The notes under the pieces are model-generated. The model was given only the letters and a program-made list of their open reading frames with translations, made no database searches and had not been told where the DNA came from. The position numbers were made by a program, and so were the translations under genes. DNA of 64,000 bases from Defluviimonas sp. SAOS-178_SWC (GTDB taxonomy: Bacteria; Pseudomonadota; Alphaproteobacteria; Rhodobacterales; Rhodobacteraceae), in NCBI RefSeq assembly GCF_039830135.1, contig NZ_CP156081.1:186001-250000 (forward strand), read 5' to 3'. Shown one piece after another: positions 8,351 to 17,100 of this stretch (position 1 is its first letter; each line of letters starts with the position of its first letter).

Positions 8351-8902
8351 TCAGAGAGCGGCGTAGTCGCGCGGGGCGCTTTCATAGGTGAACTTGATCG
8401 GCACCGGCAGCGACGTGCGCCACACCTGCGCCGGCCCGCCGCCGATCAGCGACACAGCCCGGCCGTTATCGCAGACCGCGCCGTCGTAAAGCCGGTTCGC
8501 CATGTTCAGGACGGCAGTTTCGTGCATCGCCGGACTGCCCGACCCGCAGGCGTTCTTGACAAGGAGGATATGCGTTCCGCGCTCCACCCCGTCCTTCAAG
8601 GTCGCCGCGCCGCAGGCCGCGGACCAGCCGCCGCCGACGATCAGCCAATCGATGCCCCGCAGTTGCATCGCCTCGACGAAATCAGGCGAGGTGACCCGGC
8701 GCAGCTCGTGCCAGAGCCAGCCCGACATGGCTCCGGTTTCGAAGCCGATGCGTCGGGCCTGTGGTACTTTCTTCGCCAACAACGCAGCCAACGCGCCGGG
8801 ATCCGACTTCGCCCGTCCCCGAAAGACCGGCTTGCCGTCCTGATCCACCACACAGACCGATCTCTCCTTCTGAGACACGTCCAATCCGACATACTGCTTC
8901 AT
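8351..8902 (-). pseudogene. Chimera of truncated IS110 transposase and isochorismatase-family tail
   Basis: A continuous 183-codon frame joins two unrelated fragments. Codons 1 to about 69 are the N-terminus of an IS110-family transposase: [20 protein letters not shown] with the catalytic Asp of the DEDD/RuvC-like fold, then [15 protein letters not shown]. From about codon 70 (near 8695) it changes to the C-terminal half of an isochorismatase-type cysteine hydrolase, seen in [21 protein letters not shown] and [35 protein letters not shown] ribosome site precedes the ATG. Neither half is complete: the transposase lacks its DDE/serine-region C-terminus and the hydrolase lacks its N-terminal catalytic Asp/Lys. 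It is probably a deletion scar, not a working gene. The 8181-8350 gap beside it holds no gene. Confidence 0.7.
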
Positions 8903-9063
8903 CGGGGGGGGCTCCTCTGCCAGAACCTCCAGCTCAGTCTGCGCGCGTCTGGTCATGGGGACCAAGGGCCCTTGGACCTTGGGCGTATCCAGAGAACGCG
9001 AAAAGTCAAAAATCCCAATGACAAGTGGCTGTTGGGCGGATGAAAAGGTGGATTGAAAAACGC

Positions 9064-9100
9064 AAAAGCCGCCCAACTCACTGAGTTAGAACGGCTTTTT
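9064..9100 (-). terminator. Intrinsic terminator of tRNA-Leu (may act both ways)
   Basis: AAAAGCCG (9064-9071) pairs with CGGCTTTT (9092-9099), and the loop contains a second small inverted repeat AACTCA/TGAGTT. It lies 10 bases beyond the 3' end of tRNA-Leu. The A/T-rich flanks supply U-runs on either strand. Confidence 0.75.
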
Positions 9101-9109
9101 GAATTTAAG

Positions 9110-9194
9110 TGGTGCCCAGGAGAGGACTCGAACCTCCACGCCTTGCGGCACACGGACCTGAACCGTGCGCGTCTACCAATTCCGCCACCTGGGC
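9110..9194 (-). tRNA. tRNA-Leu(CAG)
   Basis: The minus strand folds as a class II tRNA. The acceptor GCCCAGG pairs with CCTGGGC, and a genomic CCA is at 9110-9112. The anticodon stem CACGG/CCGTG encloses TTCAGGT, giving anticodon CAG. A variable arm and a GGTTCGAGTCC T-arm are present. The length is 85 bases including CCA. An IS110/hydrolase scar lies on its 3' side. Confidence 0.93.
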
Positions 9195-9212
9195 AGGTGT
9201 CGTGACGGGCCA

Positions 9213-9239
9213 TGTATAGCCGGCGCCCGGTACTGTCAA
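9213..9239 (-). promoter_or_regulatory. Sigma-70-type promoter of tRNA-Leu
   Basis: On the minus strand a perfect -35 TTGACA (9234-9239) is followed, after 15 bases, by TATACA (9213-9218). If the -10 is read two bases further down the spacer is 17. The tRNA begins 19 bases downstream. Good hexamers and position support it. Confidence 0.55.
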
Positions 9240-9341
9240 CGGGGGTCCACGCGAATCCCGGCCCGCGCGCATTCGCGCCTTGTTCGATGGGCCACGGGGC
9301 GTTAATCAGGGCCCGAGAAAGCGATTGCCCGGAGGCTGCCC

Positions 9342-10328
9342 ATGTCCAAGCTCGTCACCATCTACGGCGGTTCGGGATTCCTCGGGCGCTACATCGCACG
9401 GCGGATGGCGAAGGAGGGCTGGCGTGTCCGTGTCGCGGTCCGGCGCCCGAACGAGGCGCTTTTCGTCAAGCCCTACGGTTCCGTGGGCCAGGTCGAGCCG
9501 ATCTTCTGCAATATCCGCGATGACGCCTCCGTGCGGGCGGCGATGACCGGGGCGGACGCGGTGGTGAACTGTGTCGGCACTTTCGACAAGCGCGGCCGCA
9601 ACAATTTCGACGCCGTGCAGGCCGAAGGCGCGGGCCGCATTGCCCGCATCGCGGCCGAGACCGGGGTTGCCCGAATGGTTCATGTCTCCGCCATCGGCGC
9701 GGATGCGGCAAGCGACAGCGACTATGCCCGCACCAAGGCCGAGGGCGAGGCGGCAGTGGCGGCCGCATTTCCGGGCGCGATGATCCTGCGCCCCTCGGTC
9801 ATGTTCGGGCCGGAAGACGGGTTCTTCAACCGTTTCGCCGGAATGTCGCGCATGGGGCCGGTTCTGCCGGTCGTGGGCGCCGGGACGAAGTTCCAGCCGG
9901 TCTATGTCGACGACGTGGCGCAGGCGGCCGTCAAGGGCGTGATGGGCGAGGCGGCCGGCACATATGAACTCGGCGGGCCCGACGCGGCGACGTTCCGCGC
10001 GTTGATGGGCGAGATGCTGAAGGTCATCAACCGCCGCCGGCTGGTCGTGAACATGCCGTTCTGGGTGGCCCGGATCATCGCCGGGCTTCTCGATTTCGGG
10101 TCGATGCTGACCGGCGGGCTGATCTCCAACACGATCCTGACCGGCGACCAGGTCAAGTCGCTGCGCCACGACAACATCGTCGCCGACGGTGCGCGCGGTC
10201 TTGCCGATCTCGGGATTGCGGCGACGCCGATGCATGCCGTGCTGCCGGACTATCTCTGGCGCTTCCGGCCGTCGGGCCAGTACGAGGCGATCAAGGCCTC
10301 TGCAAAGAACCTGCGCCGGCACGGTTGA
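9342..10328 (+). CDS. NDUFA9-like atypical SDR (complex I assembly-type NAD(P)-binding protein)
   Basis: This 328-residue atypical short-chain dehydrogenase has a Rossmann motif at the N-terminus ([23 protein letters not shown], about 5-27). The later segments [32 protein letters not shown] and [17 protein letters not shown] are typical of the bacterial NDUFA9-subunit-like family. Mitochondrial NDUFA9 stabilises the quinone-side junction of complex I. Bacterial homologues are thought to be related to quinone or complex I biology, but their reaction is not established. The canonical SDR Tyr-x-x-x-Lys is replaced by a YARTK variant. It is followed 78 bases later by uppP. Confidence 0.8.
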   Translation: MSKLVTIYGGSGFLGRYIARRMAKEGWRVRVAVRRPNEALFVKPYGSVGQVEPIFCNIRDDASVRAAMTGADAVVNCVGTFDKRGRNNFDAVQAEGAGRIARIAAETGVARMVHVSAIGADAASDSDYARTKAEGEAAVAAAFPGAMILRPSVMFGPEDGFFNRFAGMSRMGPVLPVVGAGTKFQPVYVDDVAQAAVKGVMGEAAGTYELGGPDAATFRALMGEMLKVINRRRLVVNMPFWVARIIAGLLDFGSMLTGGLISNTILTGDQVKSLRHDNIVADGARGLADLGIAATPMHAVLPDYLWRFRPSGQYEAIKASAKNLRRHG

Positions 10329-10406
10329 CCGACCCGGCTTGCCGCGATGCGGCATGGAGCTTAAAGCTGTGCCCGTCCCTGATCCCTTCAAGGAAGGCCG
10401 CCAGAC

Positions 10407-11210
10407 ATGAACGATGCGACGCTGAGTGCCCTGTTCCTCGGGCTCTTGGAAGGTTTGACCGAGTTCATTCCGGTCTCCTCGACAGGTCATATCCTGCTGG
10501 CCGGCCATTTCCTCGGCTTCGACAGCGCCGGCAAGACCTTCGAAGTGGTGATCCAGCTCGGTGCGGTTCTGGCGATCCTCGGGGTTTATGCCGCGAAGAT
10601 CGGGCGGACCGTCGCGGGGCTGCCCAGCGACCCGCAGGCACGGCGGTTCGCGGGCTCTGTGCTCATCGCCTTCCTTCCGGCGGTGGTCGTCGGCGTTCTG
10701 GCGCATGATTTCATCAAAGACGTGCTGTTCGAAAGCCCGCGCCTCATCGCGTCCATGCTGATCATCGGCGGTATTGTGCTCCTGATCGTCGATCGTCTGC
10801 CGCTAACCCCCAGGCACCACGAGGCGGACCGTTTTCCGCTGCCGATGGCGCTCGGCATCGGCGTGATCCAGTGCCTGGCAATGATCCCCGGCGTGTCCCG
10901 GTCCGGCGCCACCATCGTCGGCGCGCTGGCCCTTGGCGCCGACAAGCGCGCGGCGGCGGAGTTTTCCTTCTTCCTGTCGATGCCGACAATGGCGGGGGCC
11001 TTCGCCTACGATCTGTACAAGAACCGCGACGTTCTTGACTGGAGCGCGCTGGGCGAGATCGCGATCGGTTTTGCCGCGGCCTTTGTCGCAGCGATTCTCG
11101 TGGTGCGCTGGCTACTCGGCTTTGTCAGCCAGCATGGATACGGGCTTTTCGGATGGTGGCGAATCATCGTCGGGTCTATCGTTCTGGCCGCCCTGAGTAT
11201 GGGTTACTGA
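10407..11210 (+). CDS. uppP: Undecaprenyl-diphosphatase (UppP/BacA)
   Basis: This 267-residue inner-membrane enzyme dephosphorylates undecaprenyl diphosphate and so recycles the lipid carrier of peptidoglycan and polysaccharide synthesis; overexpression is known to give bacitracin resistance. Both diagnostic motifs are present: [16 protein letters not shown] (about 13-28), with the catalytic glutamates and histidine, and [10 protein letters not shown] (about 161-170), with the essential arginine and serine. Several hydrophobic helices run throughout and the length is normal. The start ATG follows a GGAAGG ribosome site. Confidence 0.95.
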   Translation: MNDATLSALFLGLLEGLTEFIPVSSTGHILLAGHFLGFDSAGKTFEVVIQLGAVLAILGVYAAKIGRTVAGLPSDPQARRFAGSVLIAFLPAVVVGVLAHDFIKDVLFESPRLIASMLIIGGIVLLIVDRLPLTPRHHEADRFPLPMALGIGVIQCLAMIPGVSRSGATIVGALALGADKRAAAEFSFFLSMPTMAGAFAYDLYKNRDVLDWSALGEIAIGFAAAFVAAILVVRWLLGFVSQHGYGLFGWWRIIVGSIVLAALSMGY

Positions 11211-11211
11211 C

Positions 11212-11306
11212 AAATAGGTATCTATTGCTGACCTAAATTTGGTCAAAAAGCCTGTCATAAATCCGAAACCAGGCAAAAATCTTGAAAATAGGTAAGCTAT
11301 TCTGAC
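11212..11306. repeat. Pair of 21-bp imperfect direct repeats upstream of gltD
   Basis: Two 21-base elements, 11212-11232 and 11286-11306, both read AAATAGGTA, then CTATT offset by one base, then CTGAC. Each contains an ATAG-N4/5-CTAT dyad. Their starts are 74 bases apart, close to seven helical turns. A further dyad GACC-TAAATTT-GGTC (11230-11244) follows the first copy. The region is AT-rich compared with its surroundings and precedes gltD, so a paired operator is plausible. Confidence 0.5.
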
Positions 11307-11370
11307 TTTTATTTCCGACGAGCCGGGAGTAGCAATGCGCACCCTGATCTTCTGACGGAAAGACCACCCG

Positions 11371-12807
11371 ATGGCACAGCAACGCATGCTTCAATTCGTG
11401 ACCGTCTCGAAAGAGATGCCGGAGAAACGTGCGGCCACTGTGCGCGCGCAGGATTTCAACGAGATTTACCGCGAGTACGCCGAAGCGAAGGCGGAAGAGC
11501 AGGCGGGGCGGTGCAGCCAGTGCGGCGTGCCCTATTGCCAGAGCCATTGCCCGTTGCACAACAACATCCCCGACTGGCTGCGGATGACCGCAGAAGGCCG
11601 GGTTCAGGAAGCCTACGAGATCAGCCAGGCCACCAACACCTTCCCCGAGATCTGCGGCCGCATCTGCCCGCAGGACCGGCTGTGCGAGGGCAACTGCGTC
11701 ATCGAGCAGTCCGGCCACGGCACCGTCACCATCGGCGCGATCGAGAAGTTCATCACCGACACGGCCTGGGACAACGGCTGGGTGAAGCCGATCAAGCCGG
11801 CGCGGGAGCGCACCGAAAGCGTCGGGATCATCGGCGCCGGTCCGGGCGGCCTTGCCGCCGCCGATCACCTGCGCCGTCAGGGCCTTCAGGTCACGGTCTA
11901 CGACCGCTACGATCGCGCGGGCGGCCTTCTGACCTATGGCATCCCCGGCTTCAAGCTCGAGAAGGATGTCGTGATGCAGCGCATCAAGCAGCTCGAGGAT
12001 GGCGGCGTACAGTTCGTCCTGAACTGCAACGTGGGCGAGGACATCACCTTCGACGCGATCCGGGGCAAGCACGACGCCGTCATCATCGCCACCGGCGTCT
12101 ACAAGAGCCGTGATCTTGGCGGGCCCAACGCCACGGCCACGGGCATCGTGCGCGCCATCGACTACCTCACCGCCTCGAACCGCAAGTCTTTCGGCGACGA
12201 CGTGCCGGAATACGACTCGGGCGAGCTGAATGCCGAGGGCAAGCGCGTCGTGGTGATCGGCGGCGGCGATACGGCGATGGACTGCGTCCGCACAGCGATC
12301 CGCCAGGGCGCGCAGTCGGTGAAGTGCCTGTACCGCCGCGACCGGGCAAATATGCCCGGCTCGCAACGCGAGGTCGCGAATGCCGAGGAAGAGGGCGTCG
12401 ATTTCGTCTGGCTGACCGCGCCGAAAGGCTTCACCGCCGGAGATGCCGTCGAGGGCGTCCTGGTGCAACAGATGCGGCTTGGCGCGCCCGACGCGACCGG
12501 CCGGCAAAGCTCCGAGATCATCGAGGGCGCGGATTACGTCGAGGATGCGGACCTGGTAATCAAGGCGCTTGGGTTCGAGCCGGAGGAGCTGCCGAAGCTC
12601 TGGGGCGTCGACGGGCTGGACGTGACCCGCTGGGGCACCGTGAAGGCCGATTTCCGCAGCCATGCGACCAGCCTGCCGGGCGTCTTCGCCGTCGGCGACA
12701 TCGTGCGCGGCGCGAGCCTTGTGGTCTGGGCGATCCGCGACGGGCGCGAGGCGGCAGACAGCATTCTCGACTACCTCGCCGAGGCGCAGTCGGTCGCGGC
12801 GGAATAG
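11371..12807 (+). CDS. gltD: Glutamate synthase [NADPH] small subunit
   Basis: The 478-residue beta subunit of NADPH-GOGAT takes electrons from NADPH to FAD and passes them to the large subunit for glutamate formation from 2-oxoglutarate and glutamine. The N-terminal Fe-S cysteines are visible at about 48, 51, 56 and 60 (GRCSQCGVPYCQSHCP) and about 95-109 (CGRICPQDRLCEGNC). The FAD motif is VGIIGAGPGGLAAADHL (about 151-167) and the NADPH motif is VVVIGGGDTAMDC. Unusually it is separated from gltB by two small genes, with gltD first. An AT-rich 160-base leader with repeated elements precedes it. Confidence 0.95.
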   Translation: MAQQRMLQFVTVSKEMPEKRAATVRAQDFNEIYREYAEAKAEEQAGRCSQCGVPYCQSHCPLHNNIPDWLRMTAEGRVQEAYEISQATNTFPEICGRICPQDRLCEGNCVIEQSGHGTVTIGAIEKFITDTAWDNGWVKPIKPARERTESVGIIGAGPGGLAAADHLRRQGLQVTVYDRYDRAGGLLTYGIPGFKLEKDVVMQRIKQLEDGGVQFVLNCNVGEDITFDAIRGKHDAVIIATGVYKSRDLGGPNATATGIVRAIDYLTASNRKSFGDDVPEYDSGELNAEGKRVVVIGGGDTAMDCVRTAIRQGAQSVKCLYRRDRANMPGSQREVANAEEEGVDFVWLTAPKGFTAGDAVEGVLVQQMRLGAPDATGRQSSEIIEGADYVEDADLVIKALGFEPEELPKLWGVDGLDVTRWGTVKADFRSHATSLPGVFAVGDIVRGASLVVWAIRDGREAADSILDYLAEAQSVAAE

Positions 12808-12948
12808 GGCCGGAATACAAGCGGAACGGCGTCGGTATGCCGTCCCGCACGCGTAGTACATCCGTAGCTACAGGCACCCTACGGGCAAGGCTGCCAGCAC
12901 GGAGAAAGGGTCAGGGACGCTGACCTGGAGTATGAAGGAAGTCTGAAC

Positions 12949-13662
12949 GTGTCATCGCAGCTTGGCCTCTTCAGCCTCTCGGCCGCCGCGCTTCTGGCGG
13001 CCCCTGCGCTTGCCGGCGGGAAATTCGCGCCGCCCGCCGGCTGCGCGGCCTTTGCCACCGTCCAGCTACGCAATTGCCAGGTATCGCAGCATTACCGCTG
13101 CGAACATGACGCGCCGGGCGACCAGTGGGCGGTCTACATGGATGGCGACGGTCCGTTCTACATGAGCCGGATCGACGCGGAAACAAGGTGGCTCGACAGC
13201 TTCGACCTCGTCACCGGAGAGCGCGACGCGCTTTTGTCGGAAACCGATCCGGCCTCCTTCACGACGTTGATTACCACGGGGCGCGACGACTACGACTTCA
13301 CCACCGAAAGCAACACCGGCGAGGTCCGCCGCTACACCGGCTTCGACCAGTTGACCGGCGAAAAGACGGTGATCGACGGTGTCGTGCTGGAGCGCACGAA
13401 GTTCGATCTGACCGCCTGGACCGCGGAGGGCGAGATGATCTGGCGCCGGGTCGGGCGGCAGTTCATCCACCGCGACTGGCGGCTGTTCTGGGCCGATACC
13501 GAGGATTTCGAGAACGGGTTCGGCGACCGGGACACCGTGGTCGACACGCCGGTCGCCTTCGCGCAGCCGGGCGACAAGGGATTCCTGTCGTCCGAGCCGC
13601 TTTACGACTGCGACATGATGATGACCGATACGCCGCCACATGGCGAAAGGCCACGGTCATGA
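12949..13662 (+). CDS. Secreted protein of unknown function, between gltD and gltB
   Basis: This 237-residue protein begins at a GTG with GAAGGAAG eight bases upstream. Residues 1-22 form a signal peptide (MSSQLGLFSLSAAALLAAPALA). The mature part has cysteines near 32, 43 and 51 and a C-terminal cysteine (YDCDMM), so disulphides in the periplasm are possible. It is rich in Asp, Thr and aromatic residues and looks beta-rich. I do not recognise the family. Its stop overlaps the ATG of the GFA-type gene (ATGA), so the two are translationally coupled inside the glutamate synthase cluster. Confidence 0.75.
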   Translation: MSSQLGLFSLSAAALLAAPALAGGKFAPPAGCAAFATVQLRNCQVSQHYRCEHDAPGDQWAVYMDGDGPFYMSRIDAETRWLDSFDLVTGERDALLSETDPASFTTLITTGRDDYDFTTESNTGEVRRYTGFDQLTGEKTVIDGVVLERTKFDLTAWTAEGEMIWRRVGRQFIHRDWRLFWADTEDFENGFGDRDTVVDTPVAFAQPGDKGFLSSEPLYDCDMMMTDTPPHGERPRS

Positions 13663-14102
13663 CCGGGGCGAAGGCACTGAGCGGACAATGTCTTTGCGGC
13701 GCCGTCACGGTGACGATGGAGGCCAGGCAGCCTGAACTGCACGCCTGCCATTGTGACATGTGCCGGCGCTGGACCGGCTCGGCCTTCCTGGAGATCGACG
13801 CGGCACCCGGCACGATCAAGGCCATGGGGCCGGTCAAGGTGTTCACGTCGTCGGACTGGGCCGAGCGGGCGCATTGCGACACCTGCGGGACGCCCCTCTG
13901 GTATCACCTGACGGTTCCCGGCACGGACCATTACAGCGTGTCGGCGGGCCTCTTTGACAATCTCGGCGGCTTCGCGCTGACCAAGGAAATCTACGTGGAT
14001 CAGAAGCCCAAGGGCTTCGCCTATGCGGGCGATCACCTCAGGCAAACGAAAGCGGAATTCATGGCGACCATCGCCCCCCAGATCGCGGGAGAGGAAAAAT
14101 GA
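13659..14102 (+). CDS. GFA (glutathione-dependent formaldehyde-activating enzyme-like) family protein
   Basis: This 147-residue protein has the zinc-binding cysteine pattern of the GFA/CENP-V fold: GQCLCGAVTV (about 9-18), CHCDMCRRWTGSAF (about 31-44) and AHCDTCGTPLWY (about 72-83). Members bind zinc, and some accelerate glutathione-formaldehyde adduct formation, but most have no proven reaction. It overlaps the upstream secreted-protein gene and the downstream gltB start, both through ATGA junctions. Translation of all three is therefore coupled. A link with nitrogen assimilation is suggested only by location. Confidence 0.88.
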   Translation: MTGAKALSGQCLCGAVTVTMEARQPELHACHCDMCRRWTGSAFLEIDAAPGTIKAMGPVKVFTSSDWAERAHCDTCGTPLWYHLTVPGTDHYSVSAGLFDNLGGFALTKEIYVDQKPKGFAYAGDHLRQTKAEFMATIAPQIAGEEK

Positions 14103-17100
14103 GCGGATTTGACTCTGACTGGCTCGCCTCGGAAGAGGCACGGCGCGCCTGGATGGCGGAAAACAGTCTCTATCGTGCCGAGGACGAACATTCGTCGTGC
14201 GGCGTCGGTCTGGTCGTGTCGATCAACGGCAAGGCCAGCCGCAAGGTGGTGGAGCACGGGATCGACGCCCTGAAGGCGGTCTGGCATAGGGGCGCGGTCG
14301 ATGCCGACGGCAAGACCGGCGACGGGGCGGGCATCCATGTGCAGATCCCGGTGCCGTTCTTTTACGACCAGATCCGCCGCACCGGGCACGAGCCCGACAT
14401 GAAGGCGCTGATCGCCGTCGGTCAGGTCTTCCTGCCGCGCACCGACTTCGGCGCGCAGGAGACGTGCCGCACGATCGTGGAGACCGAAGTCCTGCGCATG
14501 GGCTATTACATCTACGGTTGGCGCCACGTTCCGGTGAACACCGAGGTGCTGGGCGAGAAGGCCAACGCGACGCGGCCCGAGATCGAGCAGATCCTGATCA
14601 AGAACTCCAAGGGCGTCGACGAAGAGACGTTCGAGCGTGAGCTTTATGTTATCCGGCGGCGGATCGAGAAGGCGGCGGCGGCGGCCGGGATCGCGGGAAT
14701 GTATCTTTGCACGCTCTCGTGCCGGTCGATCATCTACAAGGGGATGATGCTGGCCGAGCAGGTGGCGGAGTTCTATCCCGACCTGAAGGACGAACGCTTC
14801 GAAAGCGCGTTCGCGATCTATCACCAGCGCTATTCGACCAACACCTTCCCGCAATGGTGGCTGGCCCAGCCCTTCCGCACCCTCGCCCATAACGGCGAGA
14901 TCAACACGCTGAAGGGCAACCTCAACTGGATGAAGAGCCACGAGATCCGCATGGCCTCGGCCACGTTCGGAGAGCAGGCGGGCGACATCAAGCCGATCGT
15001 GGCGCAGGGGTCGTCGGACTCCGCCGCGCTCGACGCGGTGTTCGAGGTGCTGGTGCGGGCCGGGCGGTCGGCGCCGATGGCCAAGACCATGCTGGTGCCC
15101 GAGGCCTGGTCCAAGTCGGCGGTGGAGATGCCGCAGGCCTGGCAGGACATGTACGCCTATTGCAACGCGGTGATGGAGCCCTGGGACGGGCCCGCCGCGC
15201 TCGCCATGACCGACGGGCGCTGGGTGTGCGGCGGGCTCGACCGCAACGGCCTGCGTCCCTTGCGCTATGTCGTGACCGGCGATGGCCTGCTGATCGCGGG
15301 ATCGGAAGCCGGGATGGTGCCGGTCGACGAGGCCGTGGTGCGAGAGAAGGGCGCGCTGGGGCCGGGGCAGATGATCGCGGTCGATATGGCGGAGGGCAAG
15401 CTCTACCACGATGCCGAGATGAAGAACCGGCTCGCGGGCGCGCAGCCCTATGCCGACTGGCTGGCCAAGGTCGTCGACCTCAACGCGATCATGCGCGACG
15501 TGCCGGAAAAGGCGCTGTTCGAGGGCGGAGAACTTCGCAAGCGGCAGATCGCGGCGGGCTATACGCTGGAAGAGCTGGAACAGGTGCTCGCGCCGATGGC
15601 CGAGGACGGCAAGGAAATGATCGCGTCGATGGGCGACGACACGCCGGCCGCGGTGCTGTCGAAGCAGTATCGGCCGCTCAGCCACTTCTTCCGGCAGAAC
15701 TTCAGCCAGGTCACGAACCCGCCGATCGACAGCTTGCGCGAAAGCCGGGTGATGAGCCTCAAGACCCGGTTCGGCAACCTCAAGAACGTGCTCGACGAGA
15801 ACAGCTCCCAGACCGAGATCCTGGTCCTGGAAAGCCCGTTCATCGCCAATGCCGAGTTCGACGAGATGGTGCGGCAGTTCGGCAGCTCGGTCGCGATGAT
15901 CGACTGCACCTTCGCGGGCGGCGAAGGCGAGGCGCTGCGGCTGGGGCTGGAGCGGATCCGGGCCGAGGCCGAGGATGCGGTGCGCTCCGGCGCCGGGCAT
16001 ATCGTCCTGACCGACCAGCACCAGTCGGCGGACAAGGTGCCGATGCCGATGATCCTCGCCACCTCGGCGGTGCATTCGTGGCTGACGCGCAAGGGGCTTC
16101 GGACCTTCTGTTCGCTGAACGTGCGGTCGGCCGAATGCATCGACCCGCATTACTTCGCGGTCCTGATTGGCTGCGGGGCGACCACGGTCAACGCCTACCT
16201 CGGGCAGGACAGCATCGCCGACCGCATCCGTCGCGGTCTGATCGAAGGCTCGCTCGTCGATGCAATGCGGCGGTACCGCGATGCCATCGACGCGGGGTTG
16301 CTGAAGATCATGTCGAAGATGGGGATCTCGGTCATTTCCTCTTATCGCGGGGGTCTGAACTTCGAGGCCGTGGGGCTTTCCCGCGCGATGGTCGCCGAGT
16401 ATTTCCCCGGCATGCATTCCCGTATCTCCGGGATCGGGGTTTCCGGCATCCAGCACAAGCTGGAGGAGATCCACGCGAAGGGCTGGAAGGGCGGCACCGA
16501 CGTCCTGCCGATCGGCGGCTTTTACAAGGCGCGGCGCTCTGGCGAGAAGCACGCCTGGGAAGCGCAGACGATGCACATGCTGCAATCGGCCTGCGACCGG
16601 GCGTCCTATGACCTGTGGAAGCAGTATTCGGCCGCGATGCGGGCGAATCCGCCGATCCACATCCGCGACCTTCTCGACATCAAGCCCTTGGGCAAGCCGG
16701 TGCCCATCGAGGAGGTGGAAAGCATCACCTCGATCCGCAAGCGGTTCGTGACGCCGGGCATGTCGCTCGGGGCACTCAGCCCCGAGGCGCACAAGACGCT
16801 GAACGTCGCGATGAACCGCATCGGCGCGAAGTCCGACTCGGGCGAGGGCGGCGAGGATCCGGCGCATTTCCTGCCGGAACCCAATGGCGACAACCCGTCG
16901 GCCAAGATCAAGCAGGTGGCGTCGGGCCGGTTCGGCGTGACGGCGGAATACCTGAACGCCTGCGAGGAGCTGGAAATCAAGGTCGCCCAGGGCGCCAAGC
17001 CCGGCGAGGGCGGCCAGCTGCCGGGGATGAAGGTCACGGCGCTGATCGCGCGGCTGCGCCATTCGACGCCGGGTGTGACGCTGATCAGCCCGCCGCCGCA

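Noticed and set aside
8960..8973. Perfect 14-bp palindrome CCAAGGGCCCTTGG
   Set aside because: It lies in the IS110 scar region with no adjacent promoter or matching second copy. IS110 elements usually lack long terminal repeats, so I could not assign it as an element end.
12808..12948. Possible terminator or small gene between gltD and the secreted-protein gene
   Set aside because: An ACGGC/GCCGT stem is present but has a mismatch and no U-run, and no frame with a ribosome site was found.
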